The translations under genes were made by a program, and so were the position numbers. 64,000 nt of DNA from positions 186,001 through 250,000 of the forward strand of contig NZ_JQJJ01000008.1 in NCBI RefSeq assembly GCF_000745475.1. Reading direction: 5' to 3'. The stretch comes from Allobosea sp. UNC402CLCol (GTDB lineage Bacteria; Pseudomonadota; Alphaproteobacteria; Rhizobiales; Beijerinckiaceae). Position 1 is the stretch's first letter; each line of letters begins with the position of its first letter. Below the pieces are notes generated by a model. It was given only the letters and a program-made list of their open reading frames with translations. It was not told where the DNA came from and did not search any database. Shown here in pieces: positions 17,679 through 24,620 of this stretch.

Positions 17679-18506
17679 GTGACGACTCCCCCTCCCGCTT
17701 GGGCGCATCTTCAGCCCCGCTCCCTCAAGGCGCTCCTAGAGCCGGCTGGCAGGGTCCCGCAGGCTCTCCGCCTCACGCCCTACAACGTCCCCGTGGAGGC
17801 TGCCCTTCAGGTCCCCATGGTCCATGCCGCAAGGCTCCTGCTAGCCCTTGCCGTGGAGAAGAACGGCCTCGTCCTCACTCCTGCGGGAGCCCTGAAGCGT
17901 GTCGATGTCTGGCATGTCTTCGACCAGACGGAATGGCCGGGATACGACAAAGCCACCACGCTAGAGATGAACAAGGTCATCAACGAGCAAGATGCTTACG
18001 GGGTCCTCTTCACGCGGGTGACGCTACAAGCTGCGGGGCTCCTCCGGAAACGCTCAGGGGTCCTGAAGGCGACCAAGGTGGGTAAGGCCCTGCTTGCCCC
18101 TGAAGCGGCCCCTGCCCTGTTAGCTGAACTGTTTGAAGCGGTGTTCTGGAAGGTGAACCTTCAAGACTTCGACAGGAACCCTATCGACTTCTGGCCGCAG
18201 CACCATATGGGCGTGGTCCTCTGGAGCCTGTCAGTCACCGCGCATAGCTGGTCCAGCGCCGGGGACCTCATGCAGGCATGCACGATCATGGACACCATCG
18301 GGGAGATACCGAGGCCCGACCTGCCGGAGTTCGCCATGGTGTCGCGAGTGTTGCGACCGCTGACATGGTTGGGGGTTTTGGAGGGCCGGAAGGAGAAGCG
18401 GAAGTCGGGATGGGGGTACGATGAGGATTTGCGGAAAGCGCCGCTATTCGGTCAGCTAATTTGCTTTGAGGTGGAGATGCAGGGCGCGGAGGAAGCGCGG
18501 CATTAA
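17679..18506 (+). CDS. Hypothetical protein at the left end of the island
   Basis: From a GTG at 17679 the protein has 275 residues and begins VTTPPPAWAHLQPRSLKALL. The reading frame is open back to 17553, but that part overlaps the arm sites and has a composition unlike protein. The central part (about 50-110) has an ARLLLALAVEKNGLVLTPAGALKRVDVW pattern that resembles winged-helix-like modules found in otherwise uncharacterised bacterial proteins. The C-terminal 100 residues are Trp-rich. No membrane segment or signal. Its stop is directly followed by the next gene, so the two are probably co-transcribed. Function unknown; its place at the island end suggests accessory cargo. Confidence 0.55.
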   Translation: MTTPPPAWAHLQPRSLKALLEPAGRVPQALRLTPYNVPVEAALQVPMVHAARLLLALAVEKNGLVLTPAGALKRVDVWHVFDQTEWPGYDKATTLEMNKVINEQDAYGVLFTRVTLQAAGLLRKRSGVLKATKVGKALLAPEAAPALLAELFEAVFWKVNLQDFDRNPIDFWPQHHMGVVLWSLSVTAHSWSSAGDLMQACTIMDTIGEIPRPDLPEFAMVSRVLRPLTWLGVLEGRKEKRKSGWGYDEDLRKAPLFGQLICFEVEMQGAEEARH

Positions 18507-18542
18507 GTGCCACGCTTTGACGGGCGATTGGGGGGTGTCTTC

Positions 18543-19565
18543 GTGGGAACAAATAGTTGGGACGAGCTTGCGAACTACGAGTCGTTCGAGCTTGTGAAGC
18601 GAGCTTATGAAGCGAAACACAACAGAGAGATGGGCACTCGCCATAGCCGTGAGGTTGCGGCTCCGATTAGCCACGCGAACGCTTATTTTCGCTCAGCTCG
18701 ATCCGCTGATTTAGCGGTCAAACCTCTATTACTTTACTATGGAGTTCTTAGCCTTTCTCGCGGCCTGACATTGTTTCTGAGCCGAGGATTAAGAGAAGTC
18801 GCCTTAACGCCAAGCCACGGGTTAGCCATCAGCGAGTGGGGGCGCCACCTAAGCGCAGACAATCCTGATTTTGCCTCGTTGGAAGTCCGGACGCTACAAT
18901 CTGGCGCCCTAGCCGACCTCTGCAAAGCTACGGGATGCAGATCGCTACTTCGGCACAACTCCAGCGGAGTCAACTACACGTTTGTGTCACCCGAAATACC
19001 GGCAGGAACGACGCTGGGGCTAGGCGACATCTTATCTCGCATACCCGACATTCAAACTCACCACCGACGTTGGCGCGACCACTTCCTTAGTGCTCAGATC
19101 GAGAACACAACCACGACAGATGGCCTTCTCTCTATCAAAATCAAAAAAGGATACGGCGCCACCGCGATCACGGACGCAAAAATGCTCTGCGTGAACTCTG
19201 AGTTCGTCGTTCAGTATGAGAGCCACGACAAGGCCACGCTGGTCGGGCCACCCGAAGTCTCTAAGAGCCCAGGGATGACCGACCTTATCGACCGAAGGAT
19301 GATGAACATAGGAGACGTCTGGCTAGTCGCCGCCTATTCGGCGGGAACAACCCTGTCGAAAATCTCAACTCTGTTTGTGCTCTCTTACCTACTAGGGATG
19401 CTAGTTCGCTACTACCCCACTCAATGGACAGCGTTGTCGCGTGGTCAAATCAACGATGCAGCGCTGCCAACACTGACGGCCGCAATCGACCTAATAGAAA
19501 GCGTGTATCCAGAAACCGTTTTGGACTTTTTGAGAGAGGTAAGTATGTCCCCGCGCACGGAATAA
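18543..19565 (+). CDS. YaaC-like protein (accessory cargo)
   Basis: The likely start is GTG at 18543 behind a GGGGGG site, giving 340 residues; an in-frame GTG lies at 18507, just after the previous stop. Features recalling the YaaC family are an N-terminal WDEL segment, an SARSADLAVKPLLLYYGVLSLSRGL block (about 55-80) and a late LLGMLVRYYPTQW motif. GC content is visibly lower than in neighbouring phage-like genes, which points to separate acquisition. YaaC has no established biochemical role; presence on a mobile island suggests a host-phage conflict function, but that is inference. Confidence 0.6.
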   Translation: MGTNSWDELANYESFELVKRAYEAKHNREMGTRHSREVAAPISHANAYFRSARSADLAVKPLLLYYGVLSLSRGLTLFLSRGLREVALTPSHGLAISEWGRHLSADNPDFASLEVRTLQSGALADLCKATGCRSLLRHNSSGVNYTFVSPEIPAGTTLGLGDILSRIPDIQTHHRRWRDHFLSAQIENTTTTDGLLSIKIKKGYGATAITDAKMLCVNSEFVVQYESHDKATLVGPPEVSKSPGMTDLIDRRMMNIGDVWLVAAYSAGTTLSKISTLFVLSYLLGMLVRYYPTQWTALSRGQINDAALPTLTAAIDLIESVYPETVLDFLREVSMSPRTE

Positions 19566-19763
19566 TCAGCCGCAAAAATCTGAAAGCCCTCCCTTCTCCG
19601 GCCGCGTCCCTATCTCCCCCCGTGGCCCCTCGCGTTTCCTGTGGGCCACCATCACGGGAACCTGCCGGGGGCCTGAAGGGCCTCTTGCCGTTGTCAGTCG
19701 GAAGGACACAGGGCGTTGCGGCGGGAGGCAGGTACTGGCCTAGCCGGGAGGGCTCGCCACGGC

Positions 19764-19964
19764 TTAACGCTGCATCCCGTATTTGGCGATATCAGCGTCG
19801 ATCCTTCGCAGTCTTACCTCATAGAAGCGCACCTCTCGCTTCCTTCCCGCAAGCCGGGCCTCTTCCATCAGCCTGACCGCACTCGCCCTGAGCTTGAAGG
19901 TCAGTTGAGAGAAGGTGGCGGGGGTGAGCGGAACACCTATCGTTGGGGGGAGATGATCGGTCAT
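19764..19964 (-). CDS. Small basic hypothetical protein divergent from the serine recombinase
   Basis: The 66-residue protein starts at an ATG with an excellent AGGAGG site 4 bases upstream; the longer frame from 19997 lacks one. It begins MTDHLPPTIGVPLTP and then forms a probable helical, basic segment (SQLTFKLRASAVRLMEEARLAGRKREVRFYEVRLRR split over two helices). Size, charge and divergent placement would suit a small DNA-binding or directionality factor controlling the recombinase, but no HTH is obvious. Confidence 0.55.
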   Translation of the reverse strand: MTDHLPPTIGVPLTPATFSQLTFKLRASAVRLMEEARLAGRKREVRFYEVRLRRIDADIAKYGMQR

Positions 19965-20105
19965 GACGCCTCCTGTGAGTCGCATACAGCCTATCACCGC
20001 TCTTCGCCTCTACGCGCTGCCGCACGGGCCATTCGCGGCAAGGCAGGCTGCCACTTTGGGTACACCCACGGGAGACCAGCCGGCAGGAGCCTAAAAAGAC
20101 TTATT

Positions 20106-20143
20106 GACCTATCCTTAGAATACCAATAGATACCGACCTATCC
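20106..20143. promoter_or_regulatory. Paired GACCTATCC direct repeats in the divergent region
   Basis: GACCTATCC occurs at 20106 and 20135 in an AT-richer stretch just before the serine recombinase start and opposite the small divergent gene. The 29-base spacing (about three helical turns) suits a regulator or recombinase binding on one face of the DNA. Confidence 0.4.
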
Positions 20144-20166
20144 AAAAGAGACCGGAGGCGGTGTCC

Positions 20167-20790
20167 ATGTTCGTTCGGGCCTATCTCAGAGCTTCCACCG
20201 CAGAGCAGGACGCCAGCCGCGCCCGTGAACAGGTTGAGGCATTCGCCAGCGAGCGGGGCCTTACCATCGCTGCCACCTACACGGAGAACGAGAGCGGGGC
20301 ATCCCTCCAGCGCCCGGAGTTATTCCGGCTGCTGGCCGATAGCAGGCCGGGGGATGTCCTCCTCATTGAGCAGGTGGACCGGCTCTCCCGCCTCAATGCC
20401 GAGGACTGGACCAAGCTCAAGGCGGAGTTGGCCTCCCGCCACGTCCGCGTCGTCGCCCTAGACCTACCGACTAGCTGGGCCATGGCGGACCCCAAGGCCG
20501 ATGAGTTCACGGTACGGATGTTCGACGCCATCAACGCGATGATGCTGGACATGCTCGCCGCCATCGCCCGAAAGGATTACGAGGACCGCCGTCGCAGGCA
20601 GGCTCAGGGGCAGGCGAAGGCCAAGGCAGAAGGTCGATACAAGGGCCGCCCGGTGAACACTGAGCGTAACGACAACATCACCTCATTGCTCAAGGCCGGA
20701 ATGCCGTGGTCGAAGGTGCAGGCAATCACCGGGTGTAGTCGGGGACAGGTGGCGAAGATCGCTAAAGAAGTAGCAGGAGCTTCGGGATAA
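20167..20790 (+). CDS. Serine recombinase of the resolvase/invertase family
   Basis: From the ATG at 20167, 9 bases after GGAGG, the protein has 207 residues. The catalytic domain begins FVRAYLRASTAEQDASRA with the nucleophilic Ser at about residue 10. LLIEQVDRLSRLNAEDW supplies the conserved Arg/Asp region. A long helix E with KDYEDRRRRQAQG leads to a C-terminal HTH (NITSLLKAGMPWSKVQAITG). This is the size of small resolvases and invertases, which cut and rejoin DNA through a phosphoserine. It may resolve multimers or invert a segment; no matching inverted crossover sites were found. Confidence 0.9.
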   Translation: MFVRAYLRASTAEQDASRAREQVEAFASERGLTIAATYTENESGASLQRPELFRLLADSRPGDVLLIEQVDRLSRLNAEDWTKLKAELASRHVRVVALDLPTSWAMADPKADEFTVRMFDAINAMMLDMLAAIARKDYEDRRRRQAQGQAKAKAEGRYKGRPVNTERNDNITSLLKAGMPWSKVQAITGCSRGQVAKIAKEVAGASG

Positions 20791-20821
20791 GCCGGCCACC
20801 GAGCGCCTTCAGGTCACCTGC

Positions 20822-20852
20822 AAGAGCCCGTCAGGAATGGCGGGCTCTTTTC
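20822..20852 (+). terminator. Terminator after the serine recombinase
   Basis: AGAGCCCG and CGGGCTCT arms with a 10-base loop are followed by TTTT on the plus strand. Confidence 0.8.
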
Positions 20853-21062
20853 CTATTCCGACGCAAAGCCTAGCGGCCCGAACTCCCCCATTAGTGCGAA
20901 GCCGGCGATGCCCAGCAGCCATATCCACCAGACTTTCATCAACGCCACAAAGAACCGATCATTCTCCCAGCCGCTCGTTTGCTCGAAAACGACATGCCCC
21001 GCGAGCATGATGACGAGCCCCAAAAAGAAGGGGCCGATAGTCCAAGTCAGAAAGGCTTCCAT
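20853..21062 (-). CDS. Small inner-membrane protein (moron-like)
   Basis: The 69-residue product has two strong hydrophobic helices (FLTWTIGPFFLGLVIMLAG and VWWIWLLGIAGFALMG) separated by a polar loop, so it is a two-pass membrane protein. It reads against the plus-strand phage-like genes and ends at the recombinase terminator, an arrangement typical of lysogenic-conversion genes. The ribosome site is weak. Function unknown; superinfection exclusion is one possibility. Confidence 0.5.
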   Translation of the reverse strand: MEAFLTWTIGPFFLGLVIMLAGHVVFEQTSGWENDRFFVALMKVWWIWLLGIAGFALMGEFGPLGFASE

Positions 21063-21502
21063 AATCGCTCAGGCACTTTTGAAAATCGTCGGCATGAAGC
21101 ACGGGATAGTGCGGCGAGCAATACACAGCAGTTCACTTCGACCAAACGGTACGGCGCAAACAAAAAAGGGCCAAGCGTGTGCTGCGCTTGACCCTCTCGT
21201 TTCGTCTCTAGCCTAAGACGCGGGTTCCTTACAGCTAACGCTGCGGGGACCACTCGATGACCATATAGGCAATTGGCTTTTCCCGCTACACGTCTCCGGG
21301 GCTGAAGGCCCCAAGCCGCCGTGATGGCTATCCCACTGCCTGAACATCTTCCCCGGCCGTCCTAGCGGTCCACCTATCCGCTCCCGGACACATCACAGAA
21401 ATGACTCGATGGAGCCTGATCGAGTCAAAAAACTGATTAGACCGCCAGCGGATAAGGACTCATGAAAGCGTAGCCATAAGGCTGTCTTGATGAGGCCCCG
21501 CC
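21063..21502. other. Non-coding region with hairpins and a 19-bp repeat
   Basis: No convincing gene. It holds a GGG-CAAGCG/CGCTTG-CCC hairpin near 21168-21195 with A-runs on its left, so it could end minus-strand transcripts. It also has a 19-bp sequence at 21279 that recurs at 24007, and a perfect 8-bp stem, GACTCGAT/ATCGAGTC, at 21403-21426 followed by AAAAAA. GATTAGACCGCC at 21435 is a shortened relative of the repeat array at 22877. Confidence 0.5.
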
Positions 21503-21859
21503 GTGAACAACCAAAGCTCTTCTGCCGATCAGAAACAGAACTCCGCGTCACTCGCATTGTTGTTCGGCCCCGAACTTTATCCGATGATCGCAGGTCTTCA
21601 GCACATCACCTCGCGGCATCCCCGCATTGACGCGGAGTCCACCGCCATTTTCCTCAAACTGATGCGGAAGGGCGATCTAACCCTGCCTAAGGCGGAAGCT
21701 GTCGAGAGCACCGAGGGCCTCGACTATCTGACGAAAGCCCGACTCATCAGCGTGGCGGAGGTCGGCGGCAGCTTCACAATCGCGCTCACGGAAACCGGCA
21801 GGGAACTCGCGGCCGAAGTCATGGGTCTTTTCGAGCCCAAGGCCAGCCCGCTCCAATAG
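21503..21859 (+). CDS. Winged-helix-like hypothetical phage protein 1
   Basis: The 118-residue protein begins at GTG after a polar Ser/Gln-rich head. Its body pattern, a helix (IFLKLMRKGDLTLPKAEAV), a second helix and then SFTIALTETGRELAAEVMGLF, looks like a MarR-type winged helix with its beta wing and dimer helix. The second half resembles the protein encoded at 22101, which suggests a duplicated regulator pair. It is followed by a motif-plus-terminator block. Function unknown. Confidence 0.6.
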   Translation: MNNQSSSADQKQNSASLALLFGPELYPMIAGLQHITSRHPRIDAESTAIFLKLMRKGDLTLPKAEAVESTEGLDYLTKARLISVAEVGGSFTIALTETGRELAAEVMGLFEPKASPLQ

Positions 21860-21922
21860 TGGAGTGACTTCATAAATGAAGTGCCTACCCAGCCGGGGCG
21901 GAGCAATCCACTCCGGCTTTTC
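21860..21922 (+). terminator. TGRAGTGACTTCA motif and terminator
   Basis: Directly after the stop codon lies TGGAGTGACTTCA, a one-mismatch copy of a motif found at 22925, 30392 and 32249. Then comes a hairpin built from AGCCGG and CTCCGGCT with TTTT behind it. Confidence 0.65.
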
Positions 21923-21954
21923 TGTCTCCTGCCCGACCACAGGAAGTCGCTCCC

Positions 21955-22104
21955 ATGCCCGTCATCACCTTCATCCTCGGGGCTCTCATCGTCATCGTCG
22001 CCTCGCCCAGCCAGAAGCAGGTTGTCCGTGCCGCGCTGACCTATTGCGGTCCCGACCATCCGGAAGACAGCCGTCCGAGCTACTGCCCGAAGAGCTGCCC
22101 ATGA
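21955..22104 (+). CDS. 49-residue hypothetical protein coupled to the next gene
   Basis: An ATG with AGGAAG upstream opens a 49-codon frame whose TGA overlaps the ATG of the following gene (ATGA), a translational-coupling arrangement. Residues 1-17 (MPVITFILGALIVIVAS) are hydrophobic, followed by a polar Cys-containing tail ending CPKSCP. It is probably a small membrane-anchored or secreted peptide. Function unknown. Confidence 0.55.
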   Translation: MPVITFILGALIVIVASPSQKQVVRAALTYCGPDHPEDSRPSYCPKSCP

Positions 22105-22433
22105 CCACGCAGGCCCCCAGGCAGAAACCTGCTAGTGGCCTCCAGCCCCTCGCCCGGCTCCTCCTAGTCCTCCAGCGGCTCAACCAAATCCATGACCGAT
22201 GGGAGATGAGGTCAGCCGCAGCGTTCTTGCTGGTCGCCTGCCGGGGAGAAATATCGAAGCCGGAGCTGGAGAAGGCCCTGACGATGGGAGCCGGCAGCGG
22301 ATACCGGAACATCATGTTGATGGAAGATGCCTTGTTGGTCCGGACGCGGAAGGAGAAGGGCGTTCTTGTGGTGAGTTTGACGGAGTACGGCAGGGGTGTT
22401 GCGGAGGAGATCGAGGGGCTTTTGGGCGATTAG
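22101..22433 (+). CDS. Winged-helix-like hypothetical phage protein 2
   Basis: The 110-residue protein has an N-terminal Gln/Pro-rich head, then a helical body (LARLLLVLQRLNQIHDRW, AAAFLLVACRGEISKPELEKAL) and an end reading VVSLTEYGRGVAEEIEGLLGD. This end matches the LTE-GR-x-A-E pattern of the 21503 gene product, so the two are probable paralogues. The fold suggests a small DNA-binding regulator. It is the last coding gene before the 1.1-kb non-coding region. Confidence 0.6.
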   Translation: MTTQAPRQKPASGLQPLARLLLVLQRLNQIHDRWEMRSAAAFLLVACRGEISKPELEKALTMGAGSGYRNIMLMEDALLVRTRKEKGVLVVSLTEYGRGVAEEIEGLLGD

Positions 22434-22643
22434 GTTGCGCCTTTAGATAAGGGCAAACCTTCCGCCGAGCTGGAGGTGTTCGGCGCACTCGGAGCCGTCG
22501 CCTCCAAGTCGCGAGGCCAACACTTCACGACCTGCTATCTCGCCGGGCTTGGATGGGCTCAGGGGCGTGCACGCTGTGAACACCATCCGCTCCGTTAACG
22601 ACCCCGATGAGGCTCCGCTTACTAAAACTAAGCTGAAGCCCGG

Positions 22644-22851
22644 CCATCCGAAAGGATGGTGGCTCCGTTGCTGGACGAGTTCCCCCATACTTCCTGTATG
22701 GGTGAATGGCTCTTCGTTACCCTCATGTCCGGGATGAGGGGATCGCTCCGCCCGGAGCAGCGAGGCACCGTCTGTCGGACAGACGTTGGCCTGTCGGGTC
22801 GGGCCTGTACGCGCTGATTAAGCGTGCCGACACCCCCGACCTGTTCGGGGG
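22644..22851 (+). repeat. Array of at least six short stem-loops
   Basis: Perfect or near-perfect hairpins follow each other. They are CCATCC-GAAA-GGATGG (22644, a GNRA tetraloop), CCCATAC/GTATGGG (22684), CCCTCAT/ATGAGGG (22720), GCTCC/GGAGC (22745), CGTCTG/CAGACG (22769) and CCCCCGA/TCGGGGG (22833). Stems are 5-7 bp with 4-7 base loops, and the sequences differ. Only the structure is repeated, which suggests RNA or single-strand DNA function. Confidence 0.65.
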
Positions 22852-22876
22852 ACATCGCGCGCCCAGCCCTTCCGGG

Positions 22877-23060
22877 ATTAGGGACCACCTTTAGATAGCA
22901 CCAGACCGCCACTGCTGGCCTCCGTGAAGTGACTTCAGGTCGATTGGGTTGCACCTATAGCTACGCAGACCGCCGCTCCCGATCCGACAGCCGATTAGGG
23001 ACCACCTCTAGCTATCCAAGACCGCCGATGCGGCCATGGTCGATTAGGGACCACCTACAC
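22877..23060 (+). promoter_or_regulatory. Tandem array of phage single-subunit RNA polymerase promoter-like repeats
   Basis: Four direct repeats lie at 22877-22894 (ATTAGGGACCACCTTTAG), 22943-22960 (ATTGGGTTGCACCTATAG), 22994-23011 (ATTAGGGACCACCTCTAG) and 23043-23060 (ATTAGGGACCACCTACAC). Each is followed by a NTANC-type start and, in three, by AGACCGCC. They resemble promoters of T7-group polymerases, e.g. SP6 ATTTAGGTGACACTATAG and K11 AATTAGGGCACACTATAG, with the same 5' ATTAGGG and a CAC-T-TAG end. No polymerase gene is present on the island. Iteron-type origin repeats are the main alternative. Confidence 0.55.
22925..22937. repeat. TGAAGTGACTTCA palindrome, copy within the promoter array
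   Basis: A perfect 6-1-6 palindrome lies immediately upstream of the second promoter-like repeat. The same motif precedes terminators at 30392 and 32249 and, with one mismatch, at 21860. Confidence 0.6.
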
Positions 23061-23292
23061 CTACCCGAAACCGAGAACCTCGGATCGGAGCAGAACACAA
23101 GCCCCGACCATCCGGAGCAGACGACCCGACACCACAGACAGGGGACTGTGAATGTCGTAACCCGCCAGCGATGGAAGGGGGTTTGGGGGGTAGGTCCTGT
23201 AGGTTACCTGAAGGTCCCTGCGGGAGGGACTGAAGGTTGTTCCTGACTTCTTCCTCCTATCCTCTCTCTTGCAGGTTATCTTGCAGGTCTTC

Positions 23293-23310
23293 CTTCAGGT
23301 TCACCTATAG
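23293..23310 (+). promoter_or_regulatory. Further promoter-like site upstream of the HNH gene
   Basis: CTTCAGGTTCACCTATAG shares the ACCTATAG end and overall length with the second repeat of the array. It lies about 260 bases before the HNH-rnhA operon, so it could drive that operon. Confidence 0.35.
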
Positions 23311-23571
23311 GCCCCCTAAGCAGGGTCGATGAAAAGTGGCGTCACTCCACCTTTCTCTGGCCACCCTCACCACGATCTTCGTCTTCCTCCCTTGGATGGT
23401 CATCCCTTTCAGGGTGGTCGATGCCGAAGGGCGCAGCCCGTAGGCCGTAAGGCTCTCCCGCAGTCACCTTCAGGTCTCTTTCAGGGTGGTCGCCACCTCT
23501 ATTTCACAGTCTCTGTCTGTGAATATCTGTCTCTCAGCTTTTGTCATTCATAACCATAGGACCCACCGCCA

Positions 23572-23973
23572 ATGTCCCTAGAGGCCCTCCGGCCGCCCAT
23601 CACGACCACGGACCCCGCAGACACCTCACCGCTCCTGCAAGTCCCCCTAGCGAACTCCGACAAGTCCGCCCTCATCGCCCCTGAAGACTACCGCCGCGTC
23701 CTCTCGGCAGGCTTCTCCCCGAACTGGTATCTGCACTGCGGGGGCTACGTCACAACCTACAGAGCCTCGACAGGCTACGCGCGGGTGTCCCGCATCATCC
23801 TCGGGATTGCCGAGCCGGGGCACCGCAAGATCAAGGTCAGCCACTCCAACGGCGACCTGACGGACCTCCGCCGCAAGAACCTCGTCACGAATGAGGTGAA
23901 TGAGACCAAGCCTCGATACGGTCGCGATGATCGTCGCCCGAACGCTCCTGAGGGAGCCGGGTGGCGGAAATGA
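23572..23973 (+). CDS. HNH-type endonuclease-like phage protein
   Basis: The 133-residue protein has an N-terminal Pro/Thr-rich head, then an aromatic segment (GFSPNWYLHCGGYVTTYRAS) and an HNH-like core KVSHSNGDLTDLRRKNL (about 84-100). This matches the H-x-N/D-G-D-xx-D-x-R-xx-NL pattern of phage and intron homing endonucleases. The usual first His is replaced by the VSHSNGD arrangement, so catalysis is likely but not certain. Its stop overlaps the next ATG. HNH proteins in phages act in homing, packaging or DNA degradation. Confidence 0.7.
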   Translation: MSLEALRPPITTTDPADTSPLLQVPLANSDKSALIAPEDYRRVLSAGFSPNWYLHCGGYVTTYRASTGYARVSRIILGIAEPGHRKIKVSHSNGDLTDLRRKNLVTNEVNETKPRYGRDDRRPNAPEGAGWRK

Positions 23974-24092
23974 GAGCCGGACTTCAACCCCGCCTTCCGA
24001 CCCCCGTTTCCCGCTACACGTCTCCCGGATACAGGCCCATCGCAGAGGTCTCGGCTACTCTGGTAGCCAAAGCGGAAAGCGGCCGTCCTTGA
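23970..24092 (+). CDS. 40-residue coupled ORF between HNH and RNase H genes
   Basis: It opens with ATGA overlapping the HNH stop and closes with a TGA overlapping the TTG start of the RNase H gene. The peptide is Pro/Arg/Ser-rich (MRAGLQPRLPTPVSRYTSPG...), and its SRYTSPG part derives from a 19-bp sequence that also occurs at 21279. It may be a leader that couples translation rather than a functional protein. Confidence 0.4.
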   Translation: MRAGLQPRLPTPVSRYTSPGYRPIAEVSATLVAKAESGRP

Positions 24093-24613
24093 CGGAGACC
24101 TTACAGGCCGAAGAGCCCCTGCCCCATCGGGAAATCACCGCCCACTTCGACGGCTCCTGTCTCGGCAATCCCGGCCCCGGAGGTTACGCCGCAGTCCTCC
24201 TCAACACCCTGACAGGTTCCCGCAAGACCCTGAAAGGCCCCCTACCAGACACCACGAACAACCGCGCGGAGCTAACAGCCGCCATCAAGGCCCTTGAAGC
24301 CATCCGGCCGGGAGCCTTTGTCACCATGGTCGGGGACTCTCAGTATGTCGTGAAGGGCATGACCGAGTGGCTTCCGAAATGGCGCATGAGGAACTGGCGC
24401 GGGAAGGACAACAAGCCCGTCAGCAATCTCGACCTCTGGCTCCAGCTCGTAGAGTTGGCGGAGAAGCCGGCCAAACTCGAATGGCGTTGGCAGAAGGGCC
24501 ATGCCGGTCACCTCCAGAATGAAGAGGTTGATGGGCTAGCGCGGGCCGAGGCTGAGAAGCTGAAGGCCCGCCTGAGCCCGATGGGCGAGCAAAATCCCAA
24601 ATCAGGGCGCTAG
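24089..24613 (+). CDS. rnhA: Ribonuclease HI
   Basis: The likely TTG start (MTETLQAEEPLP after initiation) gives about 174 residues; the longer open frame is covered by the upstream genes. The RNase H fold is complete. FDGSCLGNPGPGGYA gives the first catalytic Asp, NNRAELTAAIKAL the Glu, VGDSQYVVKGM the second Asp, and KGHAGHLQNEEVDGLARAEA the catalytic His and last Asp. It cleaves RNA in RNA-DNA hybrids, for primer or R-loop removal during element or phage replication. A Lys-rich tail follows. An RNase H on an element without its own polymerase is notable. Confidence 0.93.
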   Translation: MTETLQAEEPLPHREITAHFDGSCLGNPGPGGYAAVLLNTLTGSRKTLKGPLPDTTNNRAELTAAIKALEAIRPGAFVTMVGDSQYVVKGMTEWLPKWRMRNWRGKDNKPVSNLDLWLQLVELAEKPAKLEWRWQKGHAGHLQNEEVDGLARAEAEKLKARLSPMGEQNPKSGR

Positions 24614-24620
24614 TCTTTGA

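Larger units (their letters stand above)
22434..23571. other. 1.1-kb non-coding control/origin-like region
   Basis: No coding frame of quality is found on either strand. From left to right it has an unmarked lead (22434-22640), a row of stem-loops (22644-22851), a tandem array of promoter-like repeats (22877-23060), a stretch rich in CAGGT/CTGAAGGT words (23195-23310) with a further promoter-like site, and two CTTTCAGGGTGGTCG copies (about 23409 and 23482). It could be a replication origin, an early transcription hub or a packaging region. Confidence 0.6.

Noticed and set aside
21435..21446. GATTAGACCGCC as another promoter-like repeat
   Set aside because: It lacks the GGACCACCT centre and the TAG end, so it was only noted as a possible relative of the array.
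22877..23060. The promoter-like repeats as a CRISPR array
   Set aside because: Repeat spacing is irregular (66, 51, 49), the repeats degrade along the array, downstream parts are partly shared rather than unique spacers, and no cas genes are present.
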